Shown: one piece after another, positions 19,230-28,123 of the stretch
How positions within the stretch are numbered: the first letter of the stretch is position 1
How the letters are laid out: each line of letters starts with the position of its first letter
Source: Caballeronia calidae
GTDB lineage: Bacteria; Pseudomonadota; Gammaproteobacteria; Burkholderiales; Burkholderiaceae
Reading direction: 5' to 3'
Assembly (NCBI RefSeq): GCF_900044055.2
Contig: NZ_FCOX02000027.1
Span: forward strand, 47,401 to 111,400
DNA length: 64,000 nucleotides
Translations under genes and position numbers: made by a program
Notes under the pieces: generated by a model
What the model saw: the letters and a program-made list of their open reading frames with translations, nothing else
Database searches by the model: none
Told to the model about the DNA's origin: nothing

Positions 19230-20465
19230 TCATAGCAGCTTCTCGCGCACCCACGCACCATGCTTCATCACGCCCGCGATGCGCTCGCCCTGCCCTGTCA
19301 GCACGCGAATATCCTTCAGCGGATCGCCATCGACGACGAGCAAGTCCGCATACGCGCCCGCCGCGACGACACCGAGCTTGCCCTTCATGTTCACGATCTC
19401 CGCGCCATACGCTGTCGCCTGACGAATCGCCTCGAATGGGCCGACGATATCCGCGCGTATCGATAGCTCATCGTTCTGATACTGATGCATGTCGCCGAGC
19501 AAGTCCGTGCCGAGGCCCATCTTCACGCCGCGCTTGTGCAGCATCGCGAGCGCCTCGAGTCCGCGCTTGCGCACGGATTCATTCTTGTCGAGCGTGTCTT
19601 GCGCGAGCCCCATCTGCGCGCCGACTTTCGACATCGCGTCATACGTGACGAGCGTCGGCACCGCATAGGCGCCATGCTCGGCCATCACGCCCGCGGTTTC
19701 GTCATCGATCAGATTGCCGTGCTCGATCGTGCGCACGCCGAGTTTCACCACGCGCGCAATCGCCTTTGCGGTGTACGCATGCGCCATTACATATGTCTGA
19801 TGCGACTCCGCTTCCTCGACAGCAGCCTTTACTTCATCGACGGAGAATTGCAGGTTGCCGATGGGATCGGTCGGCGAAGCCACGCCGCCCGAAGCCATGA
19901 TCTTGATGTGATGCGCGCCCGCGCGCATTTCCTCGCGCACCGCCTTGCGCATTTCATCGACGCCATCGACCACGCGACCGATTGCGCCCATGTTGCGATT
20001 GCAGCCGCACGGGTCCGGGTCCGAGTTATCGAAGCGCTCGCGGAAGTCGCCATGCCCGCCCGTCTGCGAGAGCGCCTTGCCCGCGACGAACAGGCGCGGC
20101 CCCGCGATGACGCCATCTTCGATCGCGCGCGACAGCGCATAGTCCGCGCCGCCCGCATCGCGCACGGTCGTGAAGCCGCGGTTCAGCATGCCCGCGAGAA
20201 TCGGCACCGCGCGCAACACGGCGAACGTGTTCGGCAGACGGCTGTTGTTGCCGAGATGCGCGACCGACGCGATCACATGCACATGGCAATCGATCATGCC
20301 GGGCATCACCGTCTTGCCGCCGACATCGATCACCTGCGCGCCGCTCGTCTGCACCGGCTCGCGCGTGACTTCGCGGATCGTGTCGCCGTCGATCACGATC
20401 GAATAGCGGCCGTCGTCGCGTTCATGATCGACGTCGAGCACGCGTGCGTTCTTCAGTATCAACAT
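19230..20465 (-). CDS. Prolidase-like metal-dependent amidohydrolase
   Basis: 411-aa amidohydrolase-superfamily enzyme. It has an N-terminal beta-sandwich, then the first metal motif CHVHV (His61, His63), a lysine region (GAHHIKIMASGG), histidines in VMAHAYTAKAIARVV and TIEHGNLI, and the metal aspartate in GLGTDLLGD. It belongs to the imidazolonepropionase/Xaa-Pro dipeptidase-like group. Set within hydroxyproline genes, it may release proline or hydroxyproline from dipeptides or acylated forms. It has no signal peptide, so it acts in the cytoplasm. The substrate assignment is inference. Confidence 0.85.
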   Translation of the reverse strand: MLILKNARVLDVDHERDDGRYSIVIDGDTIREVTREPVQTSGAQVIDVGGKTVMPGMIDCHVHVIASVAHLGNNSRLPNTFAVLRAVPILAGMLNRGFTTVRDAGGADYALSRAIEDGVIAGPRLFVAGKALSQTGGHGDFRERFDNSDPDPCGCNRNMGAIGRVVDGVDEMRKAVREEMRAGAHHIKIMASGGVASPTDPIGNLQFSVDEVKAAVEEAESHQTYVMAHAYTAKAIARVVKLGVRTIEHGNLIDDETAGVMAEHGAYAVPTLVTYDAMSKVGAQMGLAQDTLDKNESVRKRGLEALAMLHKRGVKMGLGTDLLGDMHQYQNDELSIRADIVGPFEAIRQATAYGAEIVNMKGKLGVVAAGAYADLLVVDGDPLKDIRVLTGQGERIAGVMKHGAWVREKLL

Positions 20466-20481
20466 GGCGTGGTTTCTCCCG

Positions 20482-21480
20482 TTATTTCAGCAGGAATCCG
20501 TGTGCGAGCGGATCGCGGTCATCGACGAAAATCGTGTTGTGACCCGTCACGCGCGCCCATCCTTCGATGCTTGGCACAATCGCATCGTATGTGCCGACGC
20601 GCGCCGCTTCCATCGGCACGCCTTCGAACAAGGTGCCGATGATGCTTTCATGCACGAAGCGCTCGCCGATCTTCAACTGCCCCTTCGCGACACGCTGCGC
20701 CATGCGCGCCGACGTGCCCGTGCCGCACGGCGACCGGTCGATGGCCTTGTCGCCGTAGAACACCGCGTTGCGCGCGCTCGCGCCTTCGACTGTCGGCTCG
20801 CCGGTCCACATCACGTGACTCAGGCCGCGTATCGCATCGTTCTCCGGATGCACGAACGTGTACTTCTCGTTCGCCTTCTGACGCAGGACGGGGCTCAGGC
20901 GTTGAATGTCGGACGGCTTCAGCGCATGCAAGCCTTCGTAATTGCCCTGCGGCTCGACGATCGCATAGAAGTTGCCGCCATACGCGACATCGAAACGAAT
21001 TTCGCCGATACCATCGACATCGACGGACAAGTCCCGCGAATGCAGAAACGAAGGCACGTTCACGAGCTGCACCGAATCCACATGTTCGCCGTTCATCCGA
21101 TATCGCGCGACGACGAGGCCCGCAGGCGTATCGAGCCGCAACACGCCAGGCTCACGCGGCCGCACGAGTCCATGTTCGATGGCGGTCGTCACCGTGCCGA
21201 TGGTGCCGTGCCCGCACATCGGCAGACAGCCGCTCACTTCGATGAAGAGAATCGCCAGGTCGCAATCGGAGCGCGTCGGCGGATAGAGGATGCTGCCGGA
21301 CATGACCTCGTGGCCGCGCGGCTCGAACATCAGCGCGGTGCGTATCCAGTCGAACTCGCGCAGGAAGTGCGCGCGGCGCTCGATCATGTTCGCTCCTTCG
21401 AGCGGCGGCGCGCCGCCCGCGACGACGCGCACCGGATTGCCGCATGTATGTCCGTCGATGCAGAAGAACGTGGACTTCAT
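20482..21480 (-). CDS. 4-hydroxyproline 2-epimerase (proline racemase family, Cys/Cys type)
   Basis: 332-aa proline-racemase-fold enzyme with both catalytic cysteines: Cys89 in PMCGHGTIG and Cys252 in DRSPCGTGTSARMA. The Cys/Cys pair fits proline racemase or 4-hydroxyproline epimerase rather than the Cys/Thr trans-3-hydroxyproline dehydratase. It would turn trans-4-hydroxy-L-proline into cis-4-hydroxy-D-proline. It overlaps the upstream DapA-family gene by four bases (ATGA). Neighbouring dehydrogenase and deaminase genes complete the known route. Epimerase is preferred over racemase from context. Confidence 0.87.
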   Translation of the reverse strand: MKSTFFCIDGHTCGNPVRVVAGGAPPLEGANMIERRAHFLREFDWIRTALMFEPRGHEVMSGSILYPPTRSDCDLAILFIEVSGCLPMCGHGTIGTVTTAIEHGLVRPREPGVLRLDTPAGLVVARYRMNGEHVDSVQLVNVPSFLHSRDLSVDVDGIGEIRFDVAYGGNFYAIVEPQGNYEGLHALKPSDIQRLSPVLRQKANEKYTFVHPENDAIRGLSHVMWTGEPTVEGASARNAVFYGDKAIDRSPCGTGTSARMAQRVAKGQLKIGERFVHESIIGTLFEGVPMEAARVGTYDAIVPSIEGWARVTGHNTIFVDDRDPLAHGFLLK

Positions 21481-22379
21481 TGCGCAAGCGCCTTCACGTT
21501 GGCGATCGCCTTCTCGACGATCTGAATCGTGCGCTGCCGTTCCTCGCCTTCGAGCATCAGGCGCGGCGCCTTCACGTACTCCGGATAGCCCGCCGTGATG
21601 TTCTCCGCGAGCTTGATGTACTGCACGAGCTTCACGTGCGTGTCGAGATGGAAGAGATCGATCAACGCACGATACAGCGCGCGCGCCTTGTCGTACTCGC
21701 CATTCACCGCGTAGTTGAGCAGATCGACGGATTCTTTCGGCATCGCGTTCGCCATGCCCGAGACCCAGCCCTTCACGCCGAGCGCGACCGATTCCACGAT
21801 CAGATCGTCGACGCCGCAGAACACGACGAAGCGATCGCCGAAGCGCGCATAAAGATCGGTGACGCGCGTCGTGTCGTAAGTCTCTTCCTTGATCGCGACG
21901 ACGTTCGGTTCATCGGCGAGTTGCGCGAGCAGATCGGGCCGCATGTCGACGCCATAGCCGCGCGGGTTGTTGTAGATCATGAGGCCAAGCTTCGTCGAGC
22001 GCGCGATCGACCGATAGTATTCGACCGTCTCGCGATCGTCCGAGCGATACGTGAGGCCGGGAAACACCATCAGGCCCTGCACGCCGATGGCTTCCGCGTC
22101 TTTCGCGAATTGCATCGCATTGGCCGTGTTCAGTTCCGCGAGACCGGAGATGACGGGCACACGCCCGTTCACCGTTTCGACGGCGATCTTCAGCACCGTG
22201 CGCTTCTCTTCGGACGTCAACTGCGCGTTTTCGCCGACCATGCCCATCATCACGACGCCGCCCACACCGCTGTCGATCAGACGGTTCAGACCGTTGACGA
22301 TCGCATCGCGATCGAGCGAGCCGTCCTGTTTCAGCTTCGTCGTGACGGCGGGAAATACGCCTTTCCAGTTCACTTGCAT
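21477..22379 (-). CDS. DapA-family deaminase, probable 1-pyrroline-4-hydroxy-2-carboxylate deaminase
   Basis: 300-aa dihydrodipicolinate synthase/N-acetylneuraminate lyase-family protein. The Schiff-base lysine is Lys164 (VVAIKEE) and the catalytic tyrosine Tyr136 (LMIYNNP). GGVVMMGMVGENAQLTSEEK corresponds to the carboxylate-binding loop. In hydroxyproline pathways this family removes ammonia and water from 1-pyrroline-4-hydroxy-2-carboxylate to give alpha-ketoglutarate semialdehyde. Its position between the epimerase and the FAD dehydrogenase fits exactly. Other DapA-family aldolases have the same motifs, so the function rests on context. Confidence 0.85.
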   Translation of the reverse strand: MQVNWKGVFPAVTTKLKQDGSLDRDAIVNGLNRLIDSGVGGVVMMGMVGENAQLTSEEKRTVLKIAVETVNGRVPVISGLAELNTANAMQFAKDAEAIGVQGLMVFPGLTYRSDDRETVEYYRSIARSTKLGLMIYNNPRGYGVDMRPDLLAQLADEPNVVAIKEETYDTTRVTDLYARFGDRFVVFCGVDDLIVESVALGVKGWVSGMANAMPKESVDLLNYAVNGEYDKARALYRALIDLFHLDTHVKLVQYIKLAENITAGYPEYVKAPRLMLEGEERQRTIQIVEKAIANVKALAQ

Positions 22380-22400
22380 GTTGGTTCCTCCGGATGGATT

Positions 22401-23654
22401 TCAGTGATTGAAGCGTGCGATCGAATAGGGCGTGAGCGGCACGCGCGGGGTGCGGCCCGCGAGCACATCGGCGACGAGCGCGGCGGTCGTCGCCGATTGC
22501 GTGAGGCCGAGATGGCCGTGACCGAATGCATAGACGACAGACGGCATGCGCAGCGATGCGCCGATCACCGGCAGCGAATCGGGCGTCGCGGGGCGATGGC
22601 CCATCCACTTCTTCGCGTCCGTATCGTCGATGCCGGGAATGAAGCGCTTGCCGAGCGCGAGCAACGCGTCGCTGCGACGATAGTTCGGCGGCGCATCGAT
22701 GCCCGCGAACTCCGCCGCGCCGCCGATGCGCAAGCCGACATCGAGCGGCGTCGCGACGAACTTGCGCTCCGCGAAGATCACTTCGCGCGTCAGGTCGACG
22801 CCGTGCTTCGGCAGCGTCGCGTTATAGCCGCGCTCGCTTTCTAGCAGCACGCTTTCGCCGATCGACTTCGCCAGCGCCGCCGACCACGCGCCCGCCGCGA
22901 TCACGATGCGTCGTCCCTTCACGCGCGTATCGTCTTCGAGCAACACGGAATCGGGCGATGCGATCGCACGCGCCACGCCTGTCACGAAGCGCGCGCCGAG
23001 CGCTCGCACGCGCTCACGCAGCAACGTGACGATGCGGCGCGGATCGCCGATATGCGACCAGTCATCGAGAAACACACCATGCCGGAACACGGCCGCAAGC
23101 GACGGCTCGCATTCGCGCACCTGTTGCGCGTTCAGCGCATGCCAGCGCACGCCGAGCTCGCGCTTGACGGCCCATTCGGCCTGATCGGCGGCGAAGGCTT
23201 CGTCGGTTTCATAGACCGTGAGCGCACCACGGCGATAGTGCATCGCGCTCGCGCCGATATCGTCGAACATCGGAATGATGTCTTCATAGACGCGGTTGTT
23301 CAGAAGCGCGAGCGCTTGCGTGATCGCCTGATAACGTTCCGGCTCGCTCGCGCGGCGAAACGCCATGAACCACGGCAGCGCCTTCGGCACATGCTTCCAG
23401 TCGAGCGCGAGCGGCCCGAGCGGATCCATCAGCCATTTCGCGGCCTTCGTGAACACGCCGTGCACGGCGATGGGCGTGCTTTCCGTCACCGCGATGCCGC
23501 CCGCGTTGCCATGCGATGCGCGATCGCCTTCGAAATCGCGATCGATCACGGTCACGCGCGCGCCCTCGCGCAATGCGGCCCACGCGCAGGCCAGCCCCAC
23601 GATGCCCGCGCCGATCACGACGACGTCCGCCATTTCTTCGCCCGTCATGCTCAT
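22401..23654 (-). CDS. FAD-dependent D-amino-acid dehydrogenase (probable cis-4-hydroxy-D-proline dehydrogenase)
   Basis: 417-aa DadA-like oxidoreductase. The dinucleotide motif is VVVIGAGIVGLACAWAALRE near the N-terminus. HGNAGGIAVTES follows, and the C-terminal FAD region holds PATPDSLPVIGAS and YAFGHGHLGLTQSATTA. It would oxidise cis-4-hydroxy-D-proline to 1-pyrroline-4-hydroxy-2-carboxylate, passing electrons to the respiratory chain. I start it at ATG 23654, which overlaps the upstream racemase-family stop (ATGA). The frame continues further upstream only because it shadows that gene. Single-subunit form, unlike the multi-subunit oxidases of some pseudomonads. Confidence 0.88.
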   Translation of the reverse strand: MSMTGEEMADVVVIGAGIVGLACAWAALREGARVTVIDRDFEGDRASHGNAGGIAVTESTPIAVHGVFTKAAKWLMDPLGPLALDWKHVPKALPWFMAFRRASEPERYQAITQALALLNNRVYEDIIPMFDDIGASAMHYRRGALTVYETDEAFAADQAEWAVKRELGVRWHALNAQQVRECEPSLAAVFRHGVFLDDWSHIGDPRRIVTLLRERVRALGARFVTGVARAIASPDSVLLEDDTRVKGRRIVIAAGAWSAALAKSIGESVLLESERGYNATLPKHGVDLTREVIFAERKFVATPLDVGLRIGGAAEFAGIDAPPNYRRSDALLALGKRFIPGIDDTDAKKWMGHRPATPDSLPVIGASLRMPSVVYAFGHGHLGLTQSATTAALVADVLAGRTPRVPLTPYSIARFNH

Positions 23655-24718
23655 GAACTCACGCGCGATTTGATCAGCTTGTCGTCGACGGCTTCGCACC
23701 ACGTATCCGCGAGCGTGAAGCCGGTCTGGAAGCGATCGGTCGGATCGACGCCGACTTGCGAGATCGCCGTGATCCACGCCTGGCCGGCTACGACGGGCAC
23801 GACCGCGGGAACATCGCCGAGGCGCGTCGCCGATTCGATGCGGCTCTCGAACACCGAACCGATGATCGACTCGTGCAGAAAGGTCTCGCCCACGCCGATC
23901 AGCCCTTTCGCGTGCATCACCGCGAGCCGCGCGGATGTGCCCGTGCCGCACGGCGAGCGGTCGCAGCGCCCCGGCGACACGATCACCGTGTTGCGCGACT
24001 TCAGCACGCCGTTCTCGCGCGAGAGCGGCCCGACGAACTCGGTCATCGTGATGCCCTTGATGAGCGGATTCAACGGATGCGGCGAAGGCAACTGCTCCGC
24101 CGCCGCGGCCTTGATGACCTGCCCGAGCTCGCACAGCTCGCGCGCTTCGTCGGGCGCGATGCGAAAGCCGAGCTTCTCAGCATCGACGATCACATACGTC
24201 ATGCCGCCATAGCCGACATCGACGGTCAGGCTGCCGATGCCTTCCACTTCGATCGTCTTGTCGAGATGATTCGCAAACGCGGGCTGATTGGTGAACTCGA
24301 CCTTCGTGACCTTGCCGTTCGCGCACGAGCAGCGCAAATGGATGAGCCCGGCGGGCGCTTCGAGCACGAGTTCGGTAACGGGCTCGACCATCGGCAGAAT
24401 GCCAGTTTCGAGCAGCACCGTCGCGACGCACATCGTGTTCGAGCCGGACATCGCCGGATATTCCGTCGATTCGGCGATCACGTAACCCATTTGCGCGCGC
24501 GGGTCGGTCGCGGGGAACAGAAAGTTCACCGTCTGATTCGCGGAGCCGCGCGGCTCGAAGATGCAGATGCGGCGCAGGTCGTCGCGCACCTCTTCGAGAT
24601 GCATCATCTTGTCGAACATCGTCGCGCCGGGCACGTCAAAAACGCCGCCCGTCACCACGTTGCCCACTTCGCCTTCCGCGTGGCAGTTCACTACCGTAAG
24701 CGTTCGATTCCAGCGCAT
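23651..24718 (-). CDS. Proline racemase-family protein, Ser/Cys type
   Basis: 355-aa second proline-racemase homologue, MRWNRTLTVVNCHAEGEVGN onward. At the first catalytic position the sequence is AMSGSNTMC, so Ser91 replaces the usual cysteine. The second is intact, Cys257 in RSPCGTGTSARLAV. Ser/Cys members are a known class with epimerase or racemase activity on proline-type amino acids. It is clearly different from the Cys/Cys copy at 20482-21480 rather than a recent duplicate. It is the second gene of the operon, two bases after the transporter stop and overlapping the dehydrogenase start. Exact substrate unknown; 3- or 4-hydroxyproline isomers are likely. Confidence 0.85.
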   Translation of the reverse strand: MRWNRTLTVVNCHAEGEVGNVVTGGVFDVPGATMFDKMMHLEEVRDDLRRICIFEPRGSANQTVNFLFPATDPRAQMGYVIAESTEYPAMSGSNTMCVATVLLETGILPMVEPVTELVLEAPAGLIHLRCSCANGKVTKVEFTNQPAFANHLDKTIEVEGIGSLTVDVGYGGMTYVIVDAEKLGFRIAPDEARELCELGQVIKAAAAEQLPSPHPLNPLIKGITMTEFVGPLSRENGVLKSRNTVIVSPGRCDRSPCGTGTSARLAVMHAKGLIGVGETFLHESIIGSVFESRIESATRLGDVPAVVPVVAGQAWITAISQVGVDPTDRFQTGFTLADTWCEAVDDKLIKSRVSS

Positions 24719-24720
24719 GG

Positions 24721-26031
24721 TTATTGCAGCGGCGCGTGCGCCGTCTCCTTGATGGTGATGACAGTGAGCGTCGACAGCAGCGCGGCGAGCATCACGAAGT
24801 ACGCGGGCGAAAGCGGCGAGCCCGTCGCCTTGATGAGCGCGATGGAGATCATCGGTGCGAAGCCGCCGAACACCGCGTTGGCAATGCCGTAGCCGATCGA
24901 CATCCATGTCGTGCGGATCTTCGTCGGGAACAACTCGGAAAGCACGGCGGGCCCGACGCCCGAAAACATGCCGATGATCACGCCGCCCAGCACCTGCACC
25001 GCGCCGACGATCGCCGCCGATTTGTATTCCAGCATCAGATGGAAGATCGGATACGGCAACACGAGAAACGCAATGCAGCCGATGGCATAGATCGGCTTGC
25101 GGCCGAAGCGGTCCGAGGCCGCGCCCCAGAACGGAATCGATACCGTCATCACGATCAGGCCCGCCGTGTTGAGCCACAGCGCCGTCGACGAATGAATGCC
25201 GACGTACTTCGTCGTGAACGACGGCAGATAGTTGAGCAGCACGTAGAGCGAGACCGTCCATACGATCACGAGGCCGCACGCCTGAAGGCCGAGCAGCGCC
25301 GGTGCGCGGCCCTTCGCCTTGGGTGCGTCGTCGCTCGCGCTCTGATAGACGGGCGTTTCTTCGCTGCGCTTGCGGATGATCCAGCCGATCGGCCCGATCA
25401 CGATCGCGCCGACGATGAACGGCACGCGCCAGCCCCAGTCGAGCAGCGCCTCCTGACTGAGCATCGTCGTCATGAGCGCGGCCGCGCCCGAGCCGAGCAG
25501 CATGCCGCCGAGCGTGCTGCATTGCTGGAAGCTGCCGTAGAAGCCGCGCCTGTTCTGCGGCGCCCATTCGACGAGAAACGCGACCGCGTTGCCGAGTTCG
25601 CCGCCGACGGAAATGCCCTGCAGCATGCGCGCCGCGACCAGCAGGATCGGCGCCATGATCCCGATCGACGCATACGATGGCAGCAGCGCCATGAACAGCG
25701 TCGCGGCGGCCATCAACGGCATGACGAAGGTGAGCGTCCACTTGCGGCCTTTCACGTCGCCGAGCCATCCGAAGATGATCGCGCCGAGCGGACGCGCGGC
25801 GAAACCGAGGCCGAACGCGCCGAAGGTGCCGAGCATGGCGGCGAAGTCATCGCCGGCGGGAAACATCACTTTGGCGATGACGGTCGCGAGGAACGCGTAA
25901 GTGCCGAAGTCGAACCATTCGAGAATATTGCCGACGACCGCCGCGGTGACGGCGCGACTGGATGCGGACGAAACCCGTGGGCTGTCGTGTGCGGCGTAAG
26001 GGTTCGCAACGGCGTTGGCGCGGTCGGTCAT
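24721..26031 (-). CDS. MHS-family MFS transporter (ProP/hydroxyproline-type)
   Basis: 436-aa inner-membrane proton symporter with 12 predicted helices. The MHS signatures are VGNILEWFDFGTYAF, RPLGAIIFGWLGDVKGRK and RMLQGISVGGELGNAVAF, with a second-half repeat SDRFGRKPIYAIG. Relatives import proline, betaine, hydroxyproline, alpha-ketoglutarate or shikimate. As the first gene of the hydroxyproline operon it most likely imports hydroxyproline. A GGGAG ribosome site precedes ATG 26031, and the palindrome at 26103-26118 lies about 72 bases upstream. Confidence 0.9.
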   Translation of the reverse strand: MTDRANAVANPYAAHDSPRVSSASSRAVTAAVVGNILEWFDFGTYAFLATVIAKVMFPAGDDFAAMLGTFGAFGLGFAARPLGAIIFGWLGDVKGRKWTLTFVMPLMAAATLFMALLPSYASIGIMAPILLVAARMLQGISVGGELGNAVAFLVEWAPQNRRGFYGSFQQCSTLGGMLLGSGAAALMTTMLSQEALLDWGWRVPFIVGAIVIGPIGWIIRKRSEETPVYQSASDDAPKAKGRAPALLGLQACGLVIVWTVSLYVLLNYLPSFTTKYVGIHSSTALWLNTAGLIVMTVSIPFWGAASDRFGRKPIYAIGCIAFLVLPYPIFHLMLEYKSAAIVGAVQVLGGVIIGMFSGVGPAVLSELFPTKIRTTWMSIGYGIANAVFGGFAPMISIALIKATGSPLSPAYFVMLAALLSTLTVITIKETAHAPLQ

Positions 26032-26102
26032 GGTGGCTCCCTCGGTGGCGGTGGGATGCAGCGTCGGACCGATTGTGCGCCCATCTCAAAATTGAATCAA
26101 GG

Positions 26103-26118
26103 ATTTTGGATCCAAAAT
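26103..26118. promoter_or_regulatory. Perfect 16-bp palindrome, candidate GntR operator
   Basis: ATTTTGGATCCAAAAT is a perfect inverted repeat placed 72-87 bases upstream of the transporter start. The TTGGATCCAA core resembles sites bound by FadR/VanR-type GntR regulators, one of which ends the operon. Seen directly; binding is inferred. Confidence 0.6.
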
Positions 26119-26149
26119 AAAGGTATGAAGGAACGCGCCGGTTAGCGCT

Positions 26150-26184
26150 AAAAAGCAAGCAGGCCCCGACGCGTCGGGGCCTGC
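26150..26184 (-). terminator. Rho-independent terminator after the metzincin lipoprotein gene
   Basis: A perfect inverted repeat at 26159-26184 (GCAGGCCCCGACG and its complement) is followed on the minus strand by TTGCTTTTTAG. It lies about 30 bases past the stop of the gene at 26216-27952 and separates it from the hydroxyproline operon. Confidence 0.82.
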
Positions 26185-26215
26185 CTGGGTTCTGCTTGCC
26201 GCGGCGGCCGACGTC

Positions 26216-27952
26216 TCAGCGCGCCACGATCACAAACGGCGCGGTGCCGCTGTACGTCGAGCCGCTGGTGAACGACCGCAGCCCAAGGTCCGTGCTCCGG
26301 TACTTGCCGTTCGTCCCTTGCTTCAACTGATTGACGGACCAGTTGCCGCTGCGTTCGAGAAGAATGGACTGAGAACTCGGGTCATACTGGACATGGTCCG
26401 GCAAGGCCGACGAAGCCTGCAATGTCTTCTTGGCTCTGCTCGTCACGTCGTAGAGGATGATCGGACTTGGGCTCGTGCCGTTGTCGTCGGCAAAAAGGAT
26501 TTGCGCGTTGCTGATGGCCGCGAGGAATTTCGGCTTCTGCTCCGGCAGATCGCTCAGCACGCGCGTGATGCCGCTCTCCAGATCCATTTCCGTCAGCCGG
26601 CCTTCGCCATTGGCCGACGCTGCGCTGACAAAGTAGGCCTTCTTTGCATCGGGGGTCACGGCGAACTGATCACCGCTCGTGGCCGGCACCGATCCTCCCG
26701 GATAGCCGCCGACGATGAACGACGCCGCCAGGTCGATGCGAAGCACTTCGATCTTCGCCCCCGGCTCGTTCGACAGCGCGTAGAGGTTTGCGCCGTCGTT
26801 CTTCGCCGTTGCGATCCTGACGAGGCTGTAGGCTTCCGGCAGCACGATCTGCCTGAGAAGCTTCCCGGAATCTCCGTCGATGATGCTGACGACGTTCCCG
26901 TTCGCCAGATAGACCTGCGTCCCGTCCAGCGCGGGCTGAATGTCATAGCCGGTGGTGACGGTGCTCAGCAACGGACTAATGGGCGTGACGTGCAGAACCT
27001 TATTCGTGGCCGTATCGATCGTGGCGAGATCGGTCGATGTCGGGCTTCTTTGCAGAAGCACATACAGACGCTTCCCATCCACGCCGGGGAACATCCGATC
27101 GACCTGTTTATAGTCGCCCGTCAGCGAGAGATCGATCGTAGCCTTCGCGGCGCGCGAGGCGAAATCGTACGCGGTCACCTGAGCCGGAGCCTGGGCGCGC
27201 GTCAACGTATAAATGGTCTGATTCACGCGCGGAGGCCCATAGTACTTCTGCGCCATCTCGATGTCGGTGACGCTCAGCTTGCCGTCACCGTTCCACTCCG
27301 GATTGCAGTAGTTCATGATCGATGCGAGATCCCACGCGCCGATCATCGTGTCGCCCGAGGTGCCTTGCGCTGGCTCGGTGCATGTCGAAGGCGTGTCGGG
27401 CCGGTTCTGCTCATGCGCGAAGCCGAGCGCGTGACCGAATTCATGCGCGGCCACCCGGCGAATGCAGTATTCCTCGCGCCCCTGGCAACTCGGGCTCCAG
27501 TTCCTGAACGTGAAGTCGAGCGACATGCCGCCTTTCTCGTTGTTCAGCATTGCGCCGAGGCCATAGGTATGCGGTCCGTTCGTCGCGATGTCCTCGACCG
27601 AGATCCGTATGCCGTAGTAGTTAGAATCGTTCGTGCATTGCTGCCAGCCGGTGAACTGGGCGCCTGAATTCTGCTCCCAGGTTTCCTGAACCGCGAGGCG
27701 GCTCCAGTTGCGTTCCGTGGCGTACCGCGCGAAATCCGCGTTGGTCATATCCCAGCACACACCGATGGGAACGCGGTCCCAGATAACGGTCGACAACGCG
27801 TAGCCCTTGGTCGTGGCTTCCTGCTGCGACGCCGGCTGTGCTGTCGCGCCCTTTGCGTTGGAGCCGAGGGTGTCGGAACCGGCATCGCCGCCGCACCCGC
27901 TGATCAATACTCCTGATGATAATGCCAGAACCAGCGCGCTTATCCTTCGCAT
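26216..27952 (-). CDS. Lipoprotein with metzincin (M12-like) protease domain and beta-propeller region
   Basis: 578-aa predicted lipoprotein. The signal peptide ends at the lipobox LISGC (Cys20). A metzincin zinc site follows at His170-Glu171, His174 and His180 (AAHEFGHALGFAHEQNRPD), with a Met-turn candidate in SIMNYC about 35 residues later. HEQ after the third histidine recalls astacins. From about 270 to the end, repeated strands such as TIDTATNKVLHVTPISP and NVVSIIDGDSGKLLRQI form YVTN-like propeller blades. The protein would act at the outer membrane or periplasm as a protease or binding protein. A GGAGAAG site precedes the start, and a terminator follows. Substrate unknown. The combination of the two domains is unusual. 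Confidence 0.85.
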   Translation of the reverse strand: MRRISALVLALSSGVLISGCGGDAGSDTLGSNAKGATAQPASQQEATTKGYALSTVIWDRVPIGVCWDMTNADFARYATERNWSRLAVQETWEQNSGAQFTGWQQCTNDSNYYGIRISVEDIATNGPHTYGLGAMLNNEKGGMSLDFTFRNWSPSCQGREEYCIRRVAAHEFGHALGFAHEQNRPDTPSTCTEPAQGTSGDTMIGAWDLASIMNYCNPEWNGDGKLSVTDIEMAQKYYGPPRVNQTIYTLTRAQAPAQVTAYDFASRAAKATIDLSLTGDYKQVDRMFPGVDGKRLYVLLQRSPTSTDLATIDTATNKVLHVTPISPLLSTVTTGYDIQPALDGTQVYLANGNVVSIIDGDSGKLLRQIVLPEAYSLVRIATAKNDGANLYALSNEPGAKIEVLRIDLAASFIVGGYPGGSVPATSGDQFAVTPDAKKAYFVSAASANGEGRLTEMDLESGITRVLSDLPEQKPKFLAAISNAQILFADDNGTSPSPIILYDVTSRAKKTLQASSALPDHVQYDPSSQSILLERSGNWSVNQLKQGTNGKYRSTDLGLRSFTSGSTYSGTAPFVIVAR

Positions 27953-28123
27953 TTTCTTCTCCGTTTATCGAGACCATGCAAGCCCAACGCATGGCGGAAG
28001 GAAATAGATTTTCAGCGTGTAATCAAACTGGAATTTCCATTACAGAGTATTTCAACGCAAGCTTCTGCCTTTCGGCATGAGTACGTCAATAATTAATTTT
28101 CCGTATTGTCGGATCAGAAAGCG

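Noticed and set aside
24724..26145. 473-codon plus-strand frame opposite the MHS transporter
   Set aside because: Arg/His-rich antisense shadow without motif.
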